Source: Portulaca oleracea
Taxonomy: Eukaryota; Streptophyta; Magnoliopsida; Caryophyllales; Portulacaceae
NCBI GenBank assembly: GCA_029582165.1
Contig: CM055875.1
Span: 7,609,501-7,673,500 of the forward strand
Direction: 5' to 3'
Length of the DNA: 64,000 nucleotides
The translations under genes and the position numbers were made by a program. Position 1 is the first letter of the stretch. The number at the start of each line of letters is the position of its first letter. Positions 11,601 to 26,600 of this stretch are shown piece by piece. The notes below the pieces were generated by a model. The model was not told the origin of the DNA. It ran no database searches and was given only the letters and a program-made list of their open reading frames with translations.

Positions 11601-14600
11601 ATCCAGTATGTTGATGGTGAGGAGTCAGAGAGGTCGACGGAAGCACAATTTCAAAATGGGAACAAGTCACAAGACAACCTTTTGCAATCAATGTTGTTGT
11701 TGAGCAGCAGTAGAGACGTCCAAGAAATTGCAATAATAGATGAACAGGTACAAGTATTGCAAGGGGAATTGGTGAATGCTTTGGGAAGTGAAGAATTTGA
11801 AAAGTTGCAGCAAAGTCTAGAGAAGGAAAAGGAAAAGATTGTTAATATGGGAAGTTGCAGAGATAATGGTAAGTGCAATAATGATAAAGTAGGACTTCAA
11901 AATGTGGAGTTACATTCGGCTTCTATTGAACCAAGTGAGAACTACGTGATTGCAACCCAAGGAGAACTCCAAGAGGTTGTGCAACCAACAAAATGCTCAG
12001 AAGAAAAAAGTCAGAATGTTCAAGTACATGAGGAGGAGAGTGACCAGATGAAGGAAGTAGGTTTAATGATGAGTTGGATGAAATAAACTCAACAAATTCA
12101 AGTGAGAGTTCAGTTGTTAAGGCCAGGAAATTCATTGCTAAAAAGATAGTGCAATTTGGCAATGATACCGGATTCATGAGAGCAAAGAGAAACGTTCAGC
12201 CAGAGCTTTATTTTGAAGAAAAATTGTCTTCAAGGGGAAAAAAGGCAATAGAAAACAAGAGAAGAAGCGAACACTTTTCAAACGAGGGTGTCAACAATCT
12301 CAGTAAAATGAGCTTTGTAGCTGGGTTGCTAGGTTCATATGGGTGGCAATGAGTTTGCCCAGTCTATGAGACGTTTGACTGATCTTCTGCTCCCGTTCTT
12401 GATCCTTTTGGAATAAAATGAGGTATGACCAAGGCACATTGTAGCTCAGGTTGATTTCATGAAAAGTGTGCTGGAGAGGTGGATGCAAGTGTACACTGAC
12501 ATGGAATGAGAAGGAACATTTGAAAGTAGCTGGCTTTTCCAATTTATAAACTACAGAAATGTTGCCATCTTTGTTTCTTTGAGGAGCAAGAGAAAGGAAA
12601 ACATGGTGAAGGAACTTGAAAGTTGAAACCAAGGAAGAAATGGGGATGAGAATAGTACAAATGATAAGGAAAAGTGGTAGTGGAGTGCATGAGTTGTCCG
12701 AAGATGAGGCATAGGAAACATATACATGTGATTGTCTTGTGGTCATTGCACAAAGTCAAATGTATGTCTGACAAAGGGAACAAGATTTGGTGTATACAAG
12801 ACATCTCAAGGGTGGTGTGTCATAGCAATAACATAGGGTGTGGTTTCTCATGCTTTTTCCATTTTTTGGGCTCTGTGGACAATGTTTGGCTGTGATTGTG
12901 TTAGTGCTCTGGGCACTTTGGTGGTGTTGGTTGATTTGGGCTAGTGCCCTTTACTTATCAAAAAAAATGTAATTAAATCAGGTTTGCACATTAATAGGAG
13001 CTTAGTAAAATAACTTTCAAAAGATGATTTGTTATAATAATACTCATCCATATGACCGTATCTCCTAAGGTTTACAAGTCGACTTTTCAGCTCATTAGAA
13101 TTGCAGCTCGAGTTCAAAAGCAATCGGGTACTTTTTCGGATGAAGGGTATTTTGGTCTTTTGACCCTTGATCAAAGGCTCAACTAAGGCTAATTTAAGGA
13201 GATTAAATACTATAAATTCAGCTCAAATGAAAGGAAAATTCAGCCACGACATAGAGAATACAAGAGATTCTGATTCTGTTGCTCCCAGCAGTCAAAGATG
13301 ATAAGTATGGTACCCTGGAGGATACAGATGCAGAGAGGAAAAGAACAGCACCATTGGACTTCTAACATCACATCTGAATAAAACAACAGCCAATTCACAT
13401 TTCCAAGGAGACAAGCACTCAACGATAATTAGGTGTTCAATGGATTAACTAATTTATACTTGAAAATTATTTGACAACAGCACATGAAAGGATCGCAAAT
13501 TTTCTAAAGTGCATTTAATGCCACAACGAAAAATTGCTAGCTTATGGATGTGTAAGTCAAGAGGCAGAACAAAAAGAGTCCCAATCTCGGATGAATTAGC
13601 ACAAAACCAATGAAACTGAACGAAAAGGTCACACCAAAAGGAACTTGGGCACAAAACCCAATGCATACTGCATGTTGGAGGCAATAGCTAAATGGAAAGG
13701 AGATCAGCTTTGAAAAAGGGAGGGAGGGTAACAAATAAAAGTCTGCAGGTAGAGTTTCACAGCAAAAGGGGGGATCAGAGGAGAGAAATATGCATATTTG
13801 TTCTCAGTGACAAAAGGAGAAACTGCCAATAGAGCAACATACAAAATAAAGAGGGACAAAATTCTGGTGTACAACTGCACAAGCAAAGACTATAACCTAT
13901 AAAAGATTCTGGGTTAACACAAAGAAGAACAAGAGAGAGGACACGTGCACAGGTAGGCAAAGACCAAGGAGAGGAGAAATCATGACACATAGCATATGCT
14001 AGGATCTTTCTCCAAGAAACTATCAGCAAGTTATAATATCTTCTTGGATCCTTGTGGACAGGGCTACCAGCAAGTTATTTACTTATAGAGGAAGAATCTC
14101 CAGATAAGTGAGCAAGGAGCCAGGGACTTCAGTGGGAATGACAAGTATGGCCTGAAGACATAATACTGTGGGATATGCAGTCAAATCATCATTCCAACTT
14201 TGCAAGCAGCTAATAATACGTAACCCCTTTTTCTTCCTAAGATCACACTGCAATATGGCAAAATGGTTCATATGTGTTCTATTTCCCTATGTAGTAGGTA
14301 GAAGGGAGCTAAACACAGTCCAGTCAGCTGCAATTGCTGTATTGCATGATTTCACCATCTCACATTTGCTACCCCATGGAAACAACATAAGGTAATACTG
14401 AATAATTTGGACTCAGAAAACTCTCTTCAAAGTTCTACTGAGAAAATGATAAAGGTAGAGTTACCAGAACAACCTAGATTTATATTCCCATACTTTGTAA
14501 AGATGAATAGATGATATTGGTAAGCCATTGAGAAAGATGAAGATGAGAAAAGAATAAACCTGTATGAATACGGAAATGCATGGAACAACTGCTCAATCCT

Positions 14601-17600
14601 GTAACTTGATCATTTCATGATTGCTGAACTTTGACATTGCCATAAGAACGGACACTTAATGATGGAAATCAGCTTCTACAGGCCATTGCACATTTACATT
14701 CAGACACTACAGAGGCTACAATTGTCAGGGAATGTCGAGCCATGGTCCAGACAGAAGTACACAGCAGCACAGATCAGGTGTGCCCTTCGTCCAGCAAGGC
14801 AACTGACCTGTTTGTGTGCATATCTCTTTGCTGAATGGTTTTCTGGGGATAAGCCCTAGGAACATTTTGAAGTGCATCAAATAAGCTTTCGAAAGAGTGC
14901 ATGCACAATTTTGAGATCACTGACCAGCAGCATCAAGTCAAATCAGAAGATTTTCATCTGGGTAGCTTATTTTGGAACAGCTGCTGAGATTTGGCTATTT
15001 CAAGGCTAAATCAGTCTTTTCACAAAGTTTTCTTCATTCACTTGATATTGTATGACATCAGGGGTGATCCAGCTGCTTAGTATGATTAAGTTTATTTGGT
15101 TAAGATAAAAGGAGGGAAACAGCAGCTAAGCAAGTGGTGGACCAATCAGCAACAACAGAAGATGATTCAGCTCCAAATATTGATGTGCTGTCGATTTCTC
15201 GTGTCTCCTAGCTTTATTTACTTTGTAATTTAGTTAAGCAGCGGAATTATGTGTAGCTTAGCCTATTTAAGGTTTCTTAATGCTTAGGAAACCTAATTAG
15301 CTAGATTCAGCTAGCTTCTTGCTGCCTTATTAGCTCAGATGGTTTGTAACTCAATTCATTATCTGAGGTTATGAATGAAAGCCCCGAGCTTGTATTTGTG
15401 AGTATCTAAGAACTCCCGAATTCTACCTCTGTATCTTGATTTGGCTAGTCAAGTGGTGATAGGTAGGCTTGCTGGTTGATTCAGGTGGTGAATCTTTATC
15501 TTGAGTTAGCTGATCCAAGTAGTGAATTATGTATCTAAGATAAACAGCAAGAGCAGCCCTCGGTTTCTTTGATTGTGGTGTTTCTGTACCAACCAAAGTT
15601 ACCTTGTTTCTATCTTATCTTGTTTGTTTTTCTTTCCTTACTGCTGAATACATTCAAGTGATTGATTAAAACAAACAGCATTGCCTTAGTTCTATCCCTG
15701 GTGTGTATCTGGTTTTGTGCAACACATACGTCAGTTAACACATTGATAATCAGTTTTTAACACAAAGTTGATATCTTGAGGTACCAAGAGGAATTGAGCT
15801 ACTCCCACAACAGAATTTTCATGAAGGATGATCAAGCAGATGTTAAGGAGCCATTCAGAGAACAAGTGATGTGTTCATACCAGATAGCCCTAATGAACCA
15901 ATTCACCTCAAACAAGTACAGAACATTACAGAGCAAGGAAAATAAAGAAAAAGAAAAGGGAAGACACAGTTTTCATTACCTTACAATAGAAAGATCATAG
16001 CAAGGTGCCTAGAGTGCCTTAGGATCTGTTGTGGATATGCTTGAGACGAAGGGCAATCCATCAGTTGTGTTCAAGATGTGTGCATCAAAGGTTAGACTAA
16101 CATTAGAGAACTAGGCAAGACAAATAGGAATTTCCTTGTTTGACTTAAGGTTGTTGTGTAGAAGATGGAAATTCGTTCCTCTTTGAATAATAATGAATCT
16201 GTAAATTATACGTAATATTTTTTTTAATAACGGGTGAGACTACAAAAGCCAGTCAAGAGTTTTTAGTAGGAGCGAAACCGTTTTCCAGTCTAATGATCTC
16301 CCATTTTAAATTATTGATAATTAAAATTTTCAAGAAAAAAATATCATGGAAAATGAGTTTGTCCCAAGTGAATGCAATATTTTCCAACTTTGAATGGGGT
16401 AACTTGATTTCCCATCAGTAGTAAGTGCGCTCCATCCCCCCCCCCCCACCCCCCTCTTCCCTTTCTTTCTCCTCCCCCTCCTTGACCCATCTCCTCCCTC
16501 GTGGAACCCAAAGCCTTGTGACTCATCAATACCCACGAACATATGGCACAACAAATTAAAACTAAAACTTGCCGTCATGCCGTAAAGATTGCTGTCTAAG
16601 CTCCACCCTCCATTCACGAATTTCAATCTGGCCATATTCAGTAATACTAGACCACAAATTTCTTTAGTGTGGCGAAAAGCAACCGACATTCTCTCCACTG
16701 CCTCACATTGCCTCTTGAAACTGAATAATTGATCAATTTCAGTTACAGCTTCAACAATTTAGGGAAAAAGAGATTCATCTGGGCGACAGTAATTGCTGCT
16801 TCAACAAAGGCAAAGTTGTTGGCCACAGTCCAAAAATCTTACACCATGGTCTTATTGTTATTATATCTGACCTAACCATAAATGCCAAGCCAATATAAGA
16901 AATTAGGGCTTCGGGTCTCAGAAACTATTTTCTTCAAAGAATGGAAAAGATTTTTCAAAACAATATTTTCCCATCTAACAATCTGTGCAAATATGAAAAT
17001 ATTGTACTAAAAAAATACAAGGAAAATCATTTTCCTCTAAAACCTCAATGAAGCACACCTAGGTCACATATTGATAGAGAGATCCTTTAGCATGCAGATT
17101 TAAGATCATACATCACACAGAGTACCCAGAATGCAAGCAACAAGTGTGGGACATTTAAAAAAGAAGGCTAAAAGAAGATGTGCTAAGACATAGATACTTG
17201 AGACAGAATGTACAAGGTGACTGGGACAAGTCACATTATTTGCTGAGTCCCTTCTCGATTATATTAGACCTATCAATACGGGCGGGCGGGCGGGTTACAG
17301 GTCGGTCGTATATTGGGTTCGGGTAAATACGGGTCGGGTGTATTCCGGTTTCGGTCGGTTTGGGTCGGGTTTATGGGTCATGACCGCCCTTTTTCTCAGT
17401 CACTTACAACTAATAAAATTGATTATAATTAGTCAAAGACACTTTTGTAATGTACCATTCCATTCCAAGTTCGACCACCACGATATGTCATAGTTGTATA
17501 GACATATTACACCTAAAGGACAAAATTTGGCAATCTTCAAGTCTACAAGTATTATGCGGTTTATGTCAACAATCCACGAATAACAGTACTTATGAAATAT

Positions 17601-20600
17601 ATAGGGTTTTGGGATGCTAATATAATGAAGTTTTAGGATATTGGACAATAATGCATTGAACTTTGACCTTGGGGTTTTGTTTTGGTCATTTGTTATTTGA
17701 TTATTTCATTTGTATGTCTCTCTCTATGCATAATTTTCCAAAGTCACCCAATATTTTACTTTTGGGCCTTAATTTTCATGAAATGGTCCCATTTTTTCGC
17801 ACAAGGCCAAAGTAGACAAAACACTTAAAATTAAAGTGTCTGGCCCAACGGGTCAACCCAAACCTGACCTAACCCGACCCGTTTTTTACCGGGTTCTTTG
17901 GGTCGGGTCATTTTCGGGTCCCAGGTCGGAATTTCGTGTTCATGACAACGAAGAACCCAAAGCGTTACCTCACTATCACCTGATATGCACACATTCATAT
18001 GACCAAATTTCTTTGAAGTGCATTTACATCTTGGGCAACATTTAGTCTGGGGGACCAGATTGTTTTCAATCAATAAATTATTACTTCTCCCACATGTAAT
18101 TCACCCCTCTTTTACCCCCTTTTGATAAAGAAAATGTAGCATAGCATATAGATATAAAATAGAGAAAGCAACAGGGCTAAATACTAAACAAACATCCCAC
18201 AAAGAAGTACACTGAATCACAAAAGGAAGTGACCCATTGAATTAATTGCATCCGTCCAAGAGGAAAAACAAACCAAGTGGAACATAATGAGACTTGCAAT
18301 TAAGCGCTGAACTCAGCTTCAACATCAAAAACATACCTGTTTTTATCTATACATGACAACAAAATGTGCCATATGGAATGGCTTAAATAATCAAACAAAT
18401 AAATAAAAACCTCTAGATTTAACCTATCCTCACATTCCACCATATAATTTGGCTCTGTAAATAGGAAGTCAACAATTGTTTGAGTTAAATCTGACTATTT
18501 CTAGCTATGGGGCAGCAGAGTAAATGAAATGGTTTCAGAATCCCCATTGCAAATGAAGCACAACTCTTGATGGATAGTTCGCCCCTTTTGTTAATCATTG
18601 AGCCTTAGAATATTGCATCTCAGAATTTCCCAAAACACAAAAAAAAAAAAAAGAAGCATAAGACTTTCATAATAGTAAGAACCTTTAATGAACTAGAAGA
18701 CTTTCAGACAACTTTCTACAGTATACCGCTTTGAAGATGTAATTGCTCAGGGGCCAAGAGAAGCTCCAGCCAAAGTAAGAATTTATGGTTAACTACACAG
18801 TACCATTGATATCAACGTAACCATATAAGAGTAGCGCTATTCAAAAGACCACACCAAGGATGCTGAAGAGAATGACAATAAAATCATCTTAAACGTAGGC
18901 ATCTCAAACAACCACACAGCGCAAGAGAAAGCATAGGCATGACCATGGTGAGGAGGTCTCCAAATACGTGAGCCATAAGCACTACTTCAAACCCAATATG
19001 ACAGTGGATTTCAGCAAGAAACCGTCCTTAAGTGGAATTTTCCAAATATTTGAGCCATGATCACCAAAATGGCTACTGGAATCTGAAATTGGACCCTCAA
19101 TCCCCTATTCCTCCTATTACTGGTATGTAATTCATTAATCACTCGTTTGGTGTTGCATGATTCTGTAATTCAACAGAAGTGCCATAATTACTTGAAACAT
19201 TTTTCACCTTATCTTGACTAGCTCAAAATTGCTGCTTGACCAGATGTAAGGACACTCAAATTTGAAATTTCCCGACAGCCTGATCTAGCAGGATCCCCGC
19301 TTTTTTCTGCAATGAAACATGGGAGAGGGGGAAGAACTCCTTGTCCAAAATGTACGACATGTGGTCTACTAAGATCCACCATTAGTGAGTCAATCAAACT
19401 AACCAAGAGAAAGAAAATGGCATATTTTTTCCAGTTTACTCGATCCATGTTCCTCCTAAACCTAAAGCCAACTCATCACAAGACTCATCGCATAGAGGGT
19501 GTTATTTTGGTTTTTAAACAAACACACGGCTTAACTTCTCTTTCAACTCATGAGTCATGATTCAAGTGGCCAATATTCAGGTTTCAGCCACAGCTCTACA
19601 ATAGCTTAAAAAGGTGTGCCCAGGAAAAACATCTGGAAATACCCCAGTGTGCTTCTGAACATGGAAGCGCAGTGCATTCCAGAAGAGTGCACTTTTCTGA
19701 GCTTTTTCGCATTTTGTGGGCTTTTTCGGTTTTTGCTATGCACGTTGACGGCATTACTTTTGGGTGTGCAATGAATTTAGTACATTGCCGCCTTAACTAA
19801 CAAGTTACATAATAAGGATATCCGGTACTGGAAGCACAAATCTAATTTCCCTCTAAAGATATTTCACTTAAACATGCCAAAACCAAACAACTTTTGCTCT
19901 ATTTGCATTCTCTTGTTCATAGTGATTCAGGGTCCTAGAATCAACATGTAAAAAGACATGTGAAAAGATTCAATAGGTGTATGTCCTTGTAGTTCATATG
20001 GCATCCCACAGCAAACAAAACAGGAGTTACAACTCACAACAAACAATAATTCACATCAGCATTAAAATTTTATATCTACTCCAACCATCAATATAAAAGG
20101 AATCAAATAGAGTTTCTTGTGAAGTTCAAACAAACTTACAAGATCCACATCGGCAGCGCTGTTCAAGCCTCTTTCTACAACCTCACGTAATTGAGGGAAC
20201 TCTTCTATGGCAAACAACAAAGGTGCTGTCACAATTCCCTGCACAAAAGCTATGCATGAAAATTTGCGACTTCACAGAACATGGTAGCCTATTCACGTGA
20301 ACAAACGGATAGATATCGGTACACATGAAGTTCCTATTTGCACATGAATAGGGGGGGGGGGGGGGGGTGTTTGACTCACTAATGTATCAATAACTTTGAT
20401 ACATTGTAGTCCGGCTTAAGAAGAAAACTCCCTTGCCACAATTCAGGACCATAACCAGCCACAGTAGATACTGCTGTCAGTACCAGCAAAACTGAATTCA
20501 TTCTTTGATATTCATATAAAAGTAAAGATAAGCTCCAAAAATTTTACTGCAATCCTAAGCCAAAACACATAGGCCAAGTAGGAGAATAGGGTTTTCTTCA

Positions 20601-23600
20601 ATTCTATATTAATGGTTAATACTTGGAACTCCCCCCCCCCCCTTTTCTTTTATTCCAATCTCATAGCGGTTTAAACAGTGTACAAATTCCCCTCCCTCCA
20701 AATGCATCTAAACAAGTTACAGGTCAAACATAGAGCAACGAAGCAAGCAAGAAAAAGGACTTAGTGATCACATTGGGCCCACACTAAAGAGTAATTTAGA
20801 TTTACCCTATCTTAGGTTTGCAGTTGTAATTTTTATACACCCCACCATTGAGAAATGATTTTTACCCTACCTCACAATTGAAAATATTCACATTTACTCT
20901 GCCTGAGCTTTGCTGTAAAACTTTCTATACACCCCACCTTTGGGAAATGATTTTTACCCTAACTCACCAGAATTGTATTTTTTTCCCCTCCATTGCGTTG
21001 TAATAAATTTTCGCAAGATTTTATGGTGAAAAGTGATGTTTTGTCACTAGAATGCTAATAAAATGACTTCCCTTTATTCCTCTTCACTTCCTTTCAGATG
21101 CAGCAAATGATCCCCCTTTTCTCTCTCTTCTCAAAACCTGATCTCAGTTACTCGGCGTTGTTTTACTATTCAAAGAAATATTAAAAACGACCACGAATGC
21201 AACACATTCAAAAGTAAATAAATCATGAACAGAGGCCATCAAAACCTGATCTCAGTTACTCGGCGTTGTGTTAAGATAGCCTTATATTTACTCTCAAGAA
21301 TCAGTAACTATCACCCAAAAGAATCCAGCTTTGGGACCAACCCAAATGTTTTAAACAAAACAAGTCAATGAAAATGTTTTCAACAAAACAGGTCCATTTC
21401 ATTATAACCAACAGGAGAGAGAAATTACATGATGAATATCAGAAAGTGAACCCTTTCCCAGAGATACAGACGTGCCTGTGAAATCAAGAACATCATCTAT
21501 CACCTGAAATGCCAATCCCTGTGGGCGTAACCACAAACATTAATAACGCATAATCTTCATGATGATTAAAAAAAAAAGTATGAACCTATTAGGTAGCAGA
21601 CTAATTTTACCAATATATTAAGAATGTGCCACAATGTATGTAACGCCACAATGACATGGAAAGTGATAAAGGCATAAAGTACAGTGTCATAAGAATACTG
21701 TCATCAGACCAAAAATGTGGGTTTTCACACATCAAAAGCATTCAATTGACACATCAAGATCACTGGAGTCAACCTCTCTGCTTCCAGGCAAGGGCACCTA
21801 CTTGTGGATCTTCTTAGACCTCCAACAAGCAGGATCCACAATAGTTGCTGCTGCGGGCAGCTTCGTATCAACTATTAATATCACAGGAAGGTACGAATGA
21901 AATACTTCAACACTACAATGCCCCCCAGACTAATACCGTTGCGCCCTAATACGACATGTTATCCAGTAATGCACAAGATAAGCAGCATATCATCAGTGGA
22001 ATCTACTTATACTATCCAGATACCCATTCATAAATATATAGCTCACAGCTAAATTGTTCATCAAGCTAAACAATAACCACGTTTTTTTTTTTTCCTTCTT
22101 ATATGTGCAAGCAAATGGTACATACACATAATAGCTAGAGCTGGCAATGTTGCTTTGCTTGGGATATCACCACATTTTTTTCTTCTTTTTTCTATGTTTC
22201 GAGTAGTCAACCACCGTATAATAATTGGAACTGGAACAATTCTTCCCATTCAAGGGGCAAAAAACAAAAAAGAACAGAGGCGATAAATCAAATGTACACA
22301 CAGATCCACTTAGACAAGAGAGTAGCCAAATTCTCATTCAATCTGAGAGGAATTCTTTCATGCAGAAAGCAAAAACATTTTCTTCTAAGGCTTTACTGCA
22401 AATGAGATACTCAACTTCAAGACATGCTGGGCTTATTTGGAGAGGTTAAATTGAATGGACATGGAAGCCACAGGTTTCCAATTCCTTCTTTTATATTCAG
22501 TGTAGAATTTGAACCCTCCCACTGATTGGAGTTGGGCCACTGCCCACTGGGCAGCGGGTGAGGAATTGGCGTAAAAGAAAGTCATAGATCATAATATTTT
22601 CCTCACTTCTACTACTACCAGCACCAACAAACACCAGCCACTGCCTTTTCCCCTATCACCACCACCAAACCTAAGAAGCACAGATACCAACAAGGGGCAC
22701 AGACACAACACTGACACAGCGGCACATGATTTTGAAAAGAGTAAGGATACGACACGCAATGGGACATGTTAATTAATTACAAATACAAATTTTCTTATGT
22801 CTGTATTTGATTGAAAATCTATACTGAAAGATAAAATCTTACTGTGGCAACTCTTAGCACTATAGAGTTAGCCTTAACATCACTGATGAAAAAATTGCAA
22901 AATAAGGGTAAAAGGAAAAAAGGAAAAAGGAAAAAAATAAATTTGGCTTTGTTGCACACAGCTGTATTCCACTTGATATTAAACATAAATAATGATTAGT
23001 TTATTATCTGTTGATATCTTGATCCTTGTGCGCAGTTACTTATACCTCTACCCCCCCCCCCCCCCCAATGCACAAAGGAAAGTTGAAATTATTATTGTTA
23101 GAGCTTAAACATTACAATAGTCGGGAGAGAAAGACAATCCCAGAAAATCGAATTCCCAAATGAAAAGTGGGAACCTCAGTGAGATGCCATGAGAACTTGA
23201 GAAGGGAGAGAGATAGGGGCTGATGCTAGCAAGTAGCATCACATAAGCAGTGAGAAATGGACATAATATGCTAATATCTTTTCCATCAGTGGTATGTCGT
23301 ATACCGTTACAGCGCTACAAGTTGCCATAAGCAATCGATCAAGAGCGGCGTCCATTAAGCTCTCCCAAAGTCACAGGTGTCGTTGGTCACAGACTCGTGA
23401 ATCCACAACAAGTCTTTCGTGTACAACGCCTTTTGTTAAAAATTTTCAAAGGACATGTGTCGGACACTGATACTCTTGGTTAACAGACATGTCCATGCTT
23501 CATAGCACCAAACACTAGTCGCTGTCCTTCACCCTACAACACCACCAAACACTTCACTGCAACGAGCTCTCCATAGCCATCAAGCCACATCGAAATAAAA

Positions 23601-26600
23601 ACAAAAACATCAGTTCAAGATTCACTCAGGGGCACTATTTAGTGAATTTAGCAAAGAAACACCTTCAAAGGAGACACTGGCGGTGGATGTCAGCAATAAA
23701 GGCACTAGCGGCCATTTGGAGCAATTAAAGATGGTAGAGGAGCTTCAGCAATCCATATACGTCTTGGTCTTCTCAAAAGGAAACCAAATAAACCGTGACG
23801 AAGGAAAGGAAGATGGTAGGATGAAGCTGAGAATTAGGATGGGGAAAGAGAGAACCATAGGACTTTGCAGGGGAACGCAGTGAGCAAAACAATCAAAGCT
23901 TTGAAAACAATGAGCATCCATCTCTGGTTCCATTATTTTCAGGCGGGGGTCAGGGTGGGCTTCGTAATATTTAATATTAAGAATGACAGTAGTAATAGTG
24001 CAAGCAGTAGTGACTGTTCTGGGAATGGAGCTTGTTATCTTAGAGAGGTCATCGGTTCTACTCTTGTTATTTGACCTTGGTCATAATAGATGTTTTTGAG
24101 AAAAGTTGAAAGCTGTTTCTATTAATCTGATTCCTAAAGTTGGTGCGGATTATATCAAGAATTTTCCACCCATCAGTTTGGTCACATGGTGGGCAGTGTT
24201 TATAAAATTCTTGCCAAAGCACTCATATCTAAGTTAAGAAAAGTGGTGGGTAAAGTGGGGTTTGAAATCCCCTTTCAGATATTGAAAGACAATTTTGTCT
24301 AGTTTCTCTTCTTTTGGGTCAATAGGTAGTTTAGCTCTTCCTCTTTTGATGGGGTAGATTTTGTGGATAGTTTGTTTTTTCGAAGTACATAACTTTGTAG
24401 GATGCTAGGTGAGCATCTAATCTTTGATCCTATTATTAACATATCTATATTTTTTTCTATCACAAAACAAAAAAAAAATGTGCAGCAGTTTAAAAGACAA
24501 GGCATCTAGCAAATTAAATAAAAATTCTTCCCATTTCATATGACCTCACCAACAAAAGAAAACATGGCTCAAGATCTTACCCAACCAGATCCTCCGATGA
24601 TCACCAATGAAAGTATTTATATTTTTCTCCTTCTGCCTTTGTTGTTTTCTAGTGGTTCTTTAATGTAGTCGAGTCCATAGATCAACATTAGTAACGATTA
24701 ACTAAGTATCAAATAATGAAATGTTTCAGAACCAATAACTTGAAAACGCAGCTTTCACATGTTCTTGTCCCCTCGCCCTCGGCATGCTTCCTAAGCTTAA
24801 ATGTTTCGATGTGTTAAACAATCAAATCAATATTAGTGTCAAATGCCAGAAACTACATGGGAGTCTTGAGTCAATGAATCAACATGTGGATACAGTTTTT
24901 TTTTTTTCATTTCCAAAAACCCAGCCCTATTTACATGACATGTTGCTCTTTCCTTGGCCAAAAAAAGAACAAAATAAAACTAGCTTCCTTCCAAAATACG
25001 CTACAACGCCCAAATCGGTAACAGACGCATAGGACAACATCTCATATCCACATCCATATAACCTAGACACTTACTCCGTATCCATAAATTGATAATGATG
25101 CCCCAATTCAAAGATGGTTTCTACCATTGATTTTGGTAGCAAAGACATTCCATTGCACTATGAACTCCTTAAGAATGTGGAAAATATGTTGAATTGGTTG
25201 ATTCGAATTGGGATTGGGACCCAAAGGAAACTTGGCTTTTCTCGATAAACTCTCACTTTATTTTACTTACATCTTGACTCGGGGTGGAGTTTGATTGTCG
25301 CCTTACAACCAAGCTAAAAAGCAGAGCTAATAGTCAAAATGTCCAGAGAAATTTCAGGCTAGTATTAATAGCCAATATAACCCCAACCACTTAAGCAAGC
25401 ATCCCATACTACTTGGGTGACAGTAGCTTTAAGCAAGCATCCCATACTACTTGGGTCACATCGAAAGTTACCGATGCCTTCGCCATGATAGTGGAAGGAA
25501 TTCTAACTATTCCAAGCAGTCCTCATACAAATCGTAGAATTTGTTGGATTACTTAGGATTTGCTTTAAGTCCAACTGCATTTCGATCAAGACTTCCTGGG
25601 TATTCAACAAACAAGTTTAGCTACCATGTGGAGTTCCTCAAGAATTAGTCTTCGCAAAAGGGAACCATTTCAATGACATTCATTTACCCATAGGCAGTCA
25701 TAATTAGCTAGATTAAGCTTGCCCATCACTTTCTCACGATAACATGTCATAAAACAGGTTACACTTTAACCCAAGGGATGACAACCGGTCTTGGACCAGC
25801 CACATTTAGGCAAGTAGGGTCCATTATTTTTGGACCCGATGGATCTTGGGTGGGTTTGGTTCAGGTCCAGGCTTGGACCCACAAAACGATCCACTGACCC
25901 ATGAATAAACATAAGATTATGATATGAAAAATAAAAATTTTAAAAATTTGAACCATGAACTTTGCTTTCGTTTTTTCTTGTGCGCTTCAAGTTTCGTAGA
26001 TTACTTGACGTTTGTTAATATTTTTCTTTTACTTTGTTCGTACATTGAACTCAACAGTTAGTAGATCATGTTGATGCCTAGTTGTCTATATTGTGTTGAA
26101 AACAATTGCATTTAGATAGAATTCTCCGTCTTATACAAATGTGCAAGTGGAAATCGTAAAGTTGGTAAAATTGATAGAAAATAGATTAAAAAGTTGGACC
26201 AATTAAGGGCCCACCAACCCACGAACCCGCGGACCCAACGAGTCAGAGTCTGGGTTCGATATTTTTAAACCCGATGATGGGTTTGGGGCGGGTCTAGGTC
26301 TAAAATAATTAACGAGCCCAGGTCTGGATCCAGCTAGACCAAGCCCAAACCCGCCCTGTTGTCATCCCTAAGCCTCACAATTCCAGAATAGAATGCTGAA
26401 GCTATTAGCTAAATGCAGAGGACAGAAAGTAAAAACTTCAAGATCTATGCATGCATAAACACATTGAAATATTAAAAGTAAACAAACAGTTTTGACACAA
26501 GGTATACATGCAATACGAACTAAGAACGACCACAAACACCAGCACAAGGAAATATGTTGGCGTAGCATTGCTACATAAGCCTCGTATGTTTGTATGTCAC

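Larger units (their letters stand above)
6794..12968 (+). mobile_element. Truncated LINE split by an LTR element
   Basis: Two parts, about 6794-6952 and 11059-12968, read through as one LINE once the LTR element and its duplicated AATAT are set aside. The first part encodes the start of a DUF4283-like ORF1 region ([11 protein letters not shown]). The second continues with [11 protein letters not shown], then [23 protein letters not shown]. The 3' end reads GGGCTAGTGCCCTTTACTTATC followed by an A-run (about 12960-12968), the usual tail of plant L1-type LINEs. No reverse transcriptase was found between ORF1 and the tail, so ORF2 is deleted. The left boundary is uncertain. Confidence 0.7.
5626..20139 (-). 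other. Intron 11 of the synthase gene (14.5 kb)
   Basis: It begins GTAAGT at 20139 and ends TTTAG at 5626. From low to high coordinates it holds a GT/GA microsatellite (6032-6058), a minus-strand gypsy end (6060-6340), a LINE interrupted by a young gag-only LTR element (6794-12968), unassigned sequence (12970-15060), an LTR-like stretch (about 15065-15745), unassigned sequence with a 12-C run (16436-16447), a hAT-like MITE (about 17265-17955) and unassigned sequence to exon 11. No second host gene was recognised inside it. Confidence 0.85.

Noticed and set aside
12300..12804. 148- and 86-codon minus-strand frames
   Set aside because: They lie antisense in the LINE 3' region and have no family motif; likely shadow frames.
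16330..16698. 122-codon minus-strand frame in intron 11
   Set aside because: It spans the poly-C run and purine-rich sequence; no recognisable domain.
25766..26377. Target duplication for the MITE at 25774-26369
   Set aside because: TTAACCCA and AAGCCTCA do not match, so no duplication is claimed.
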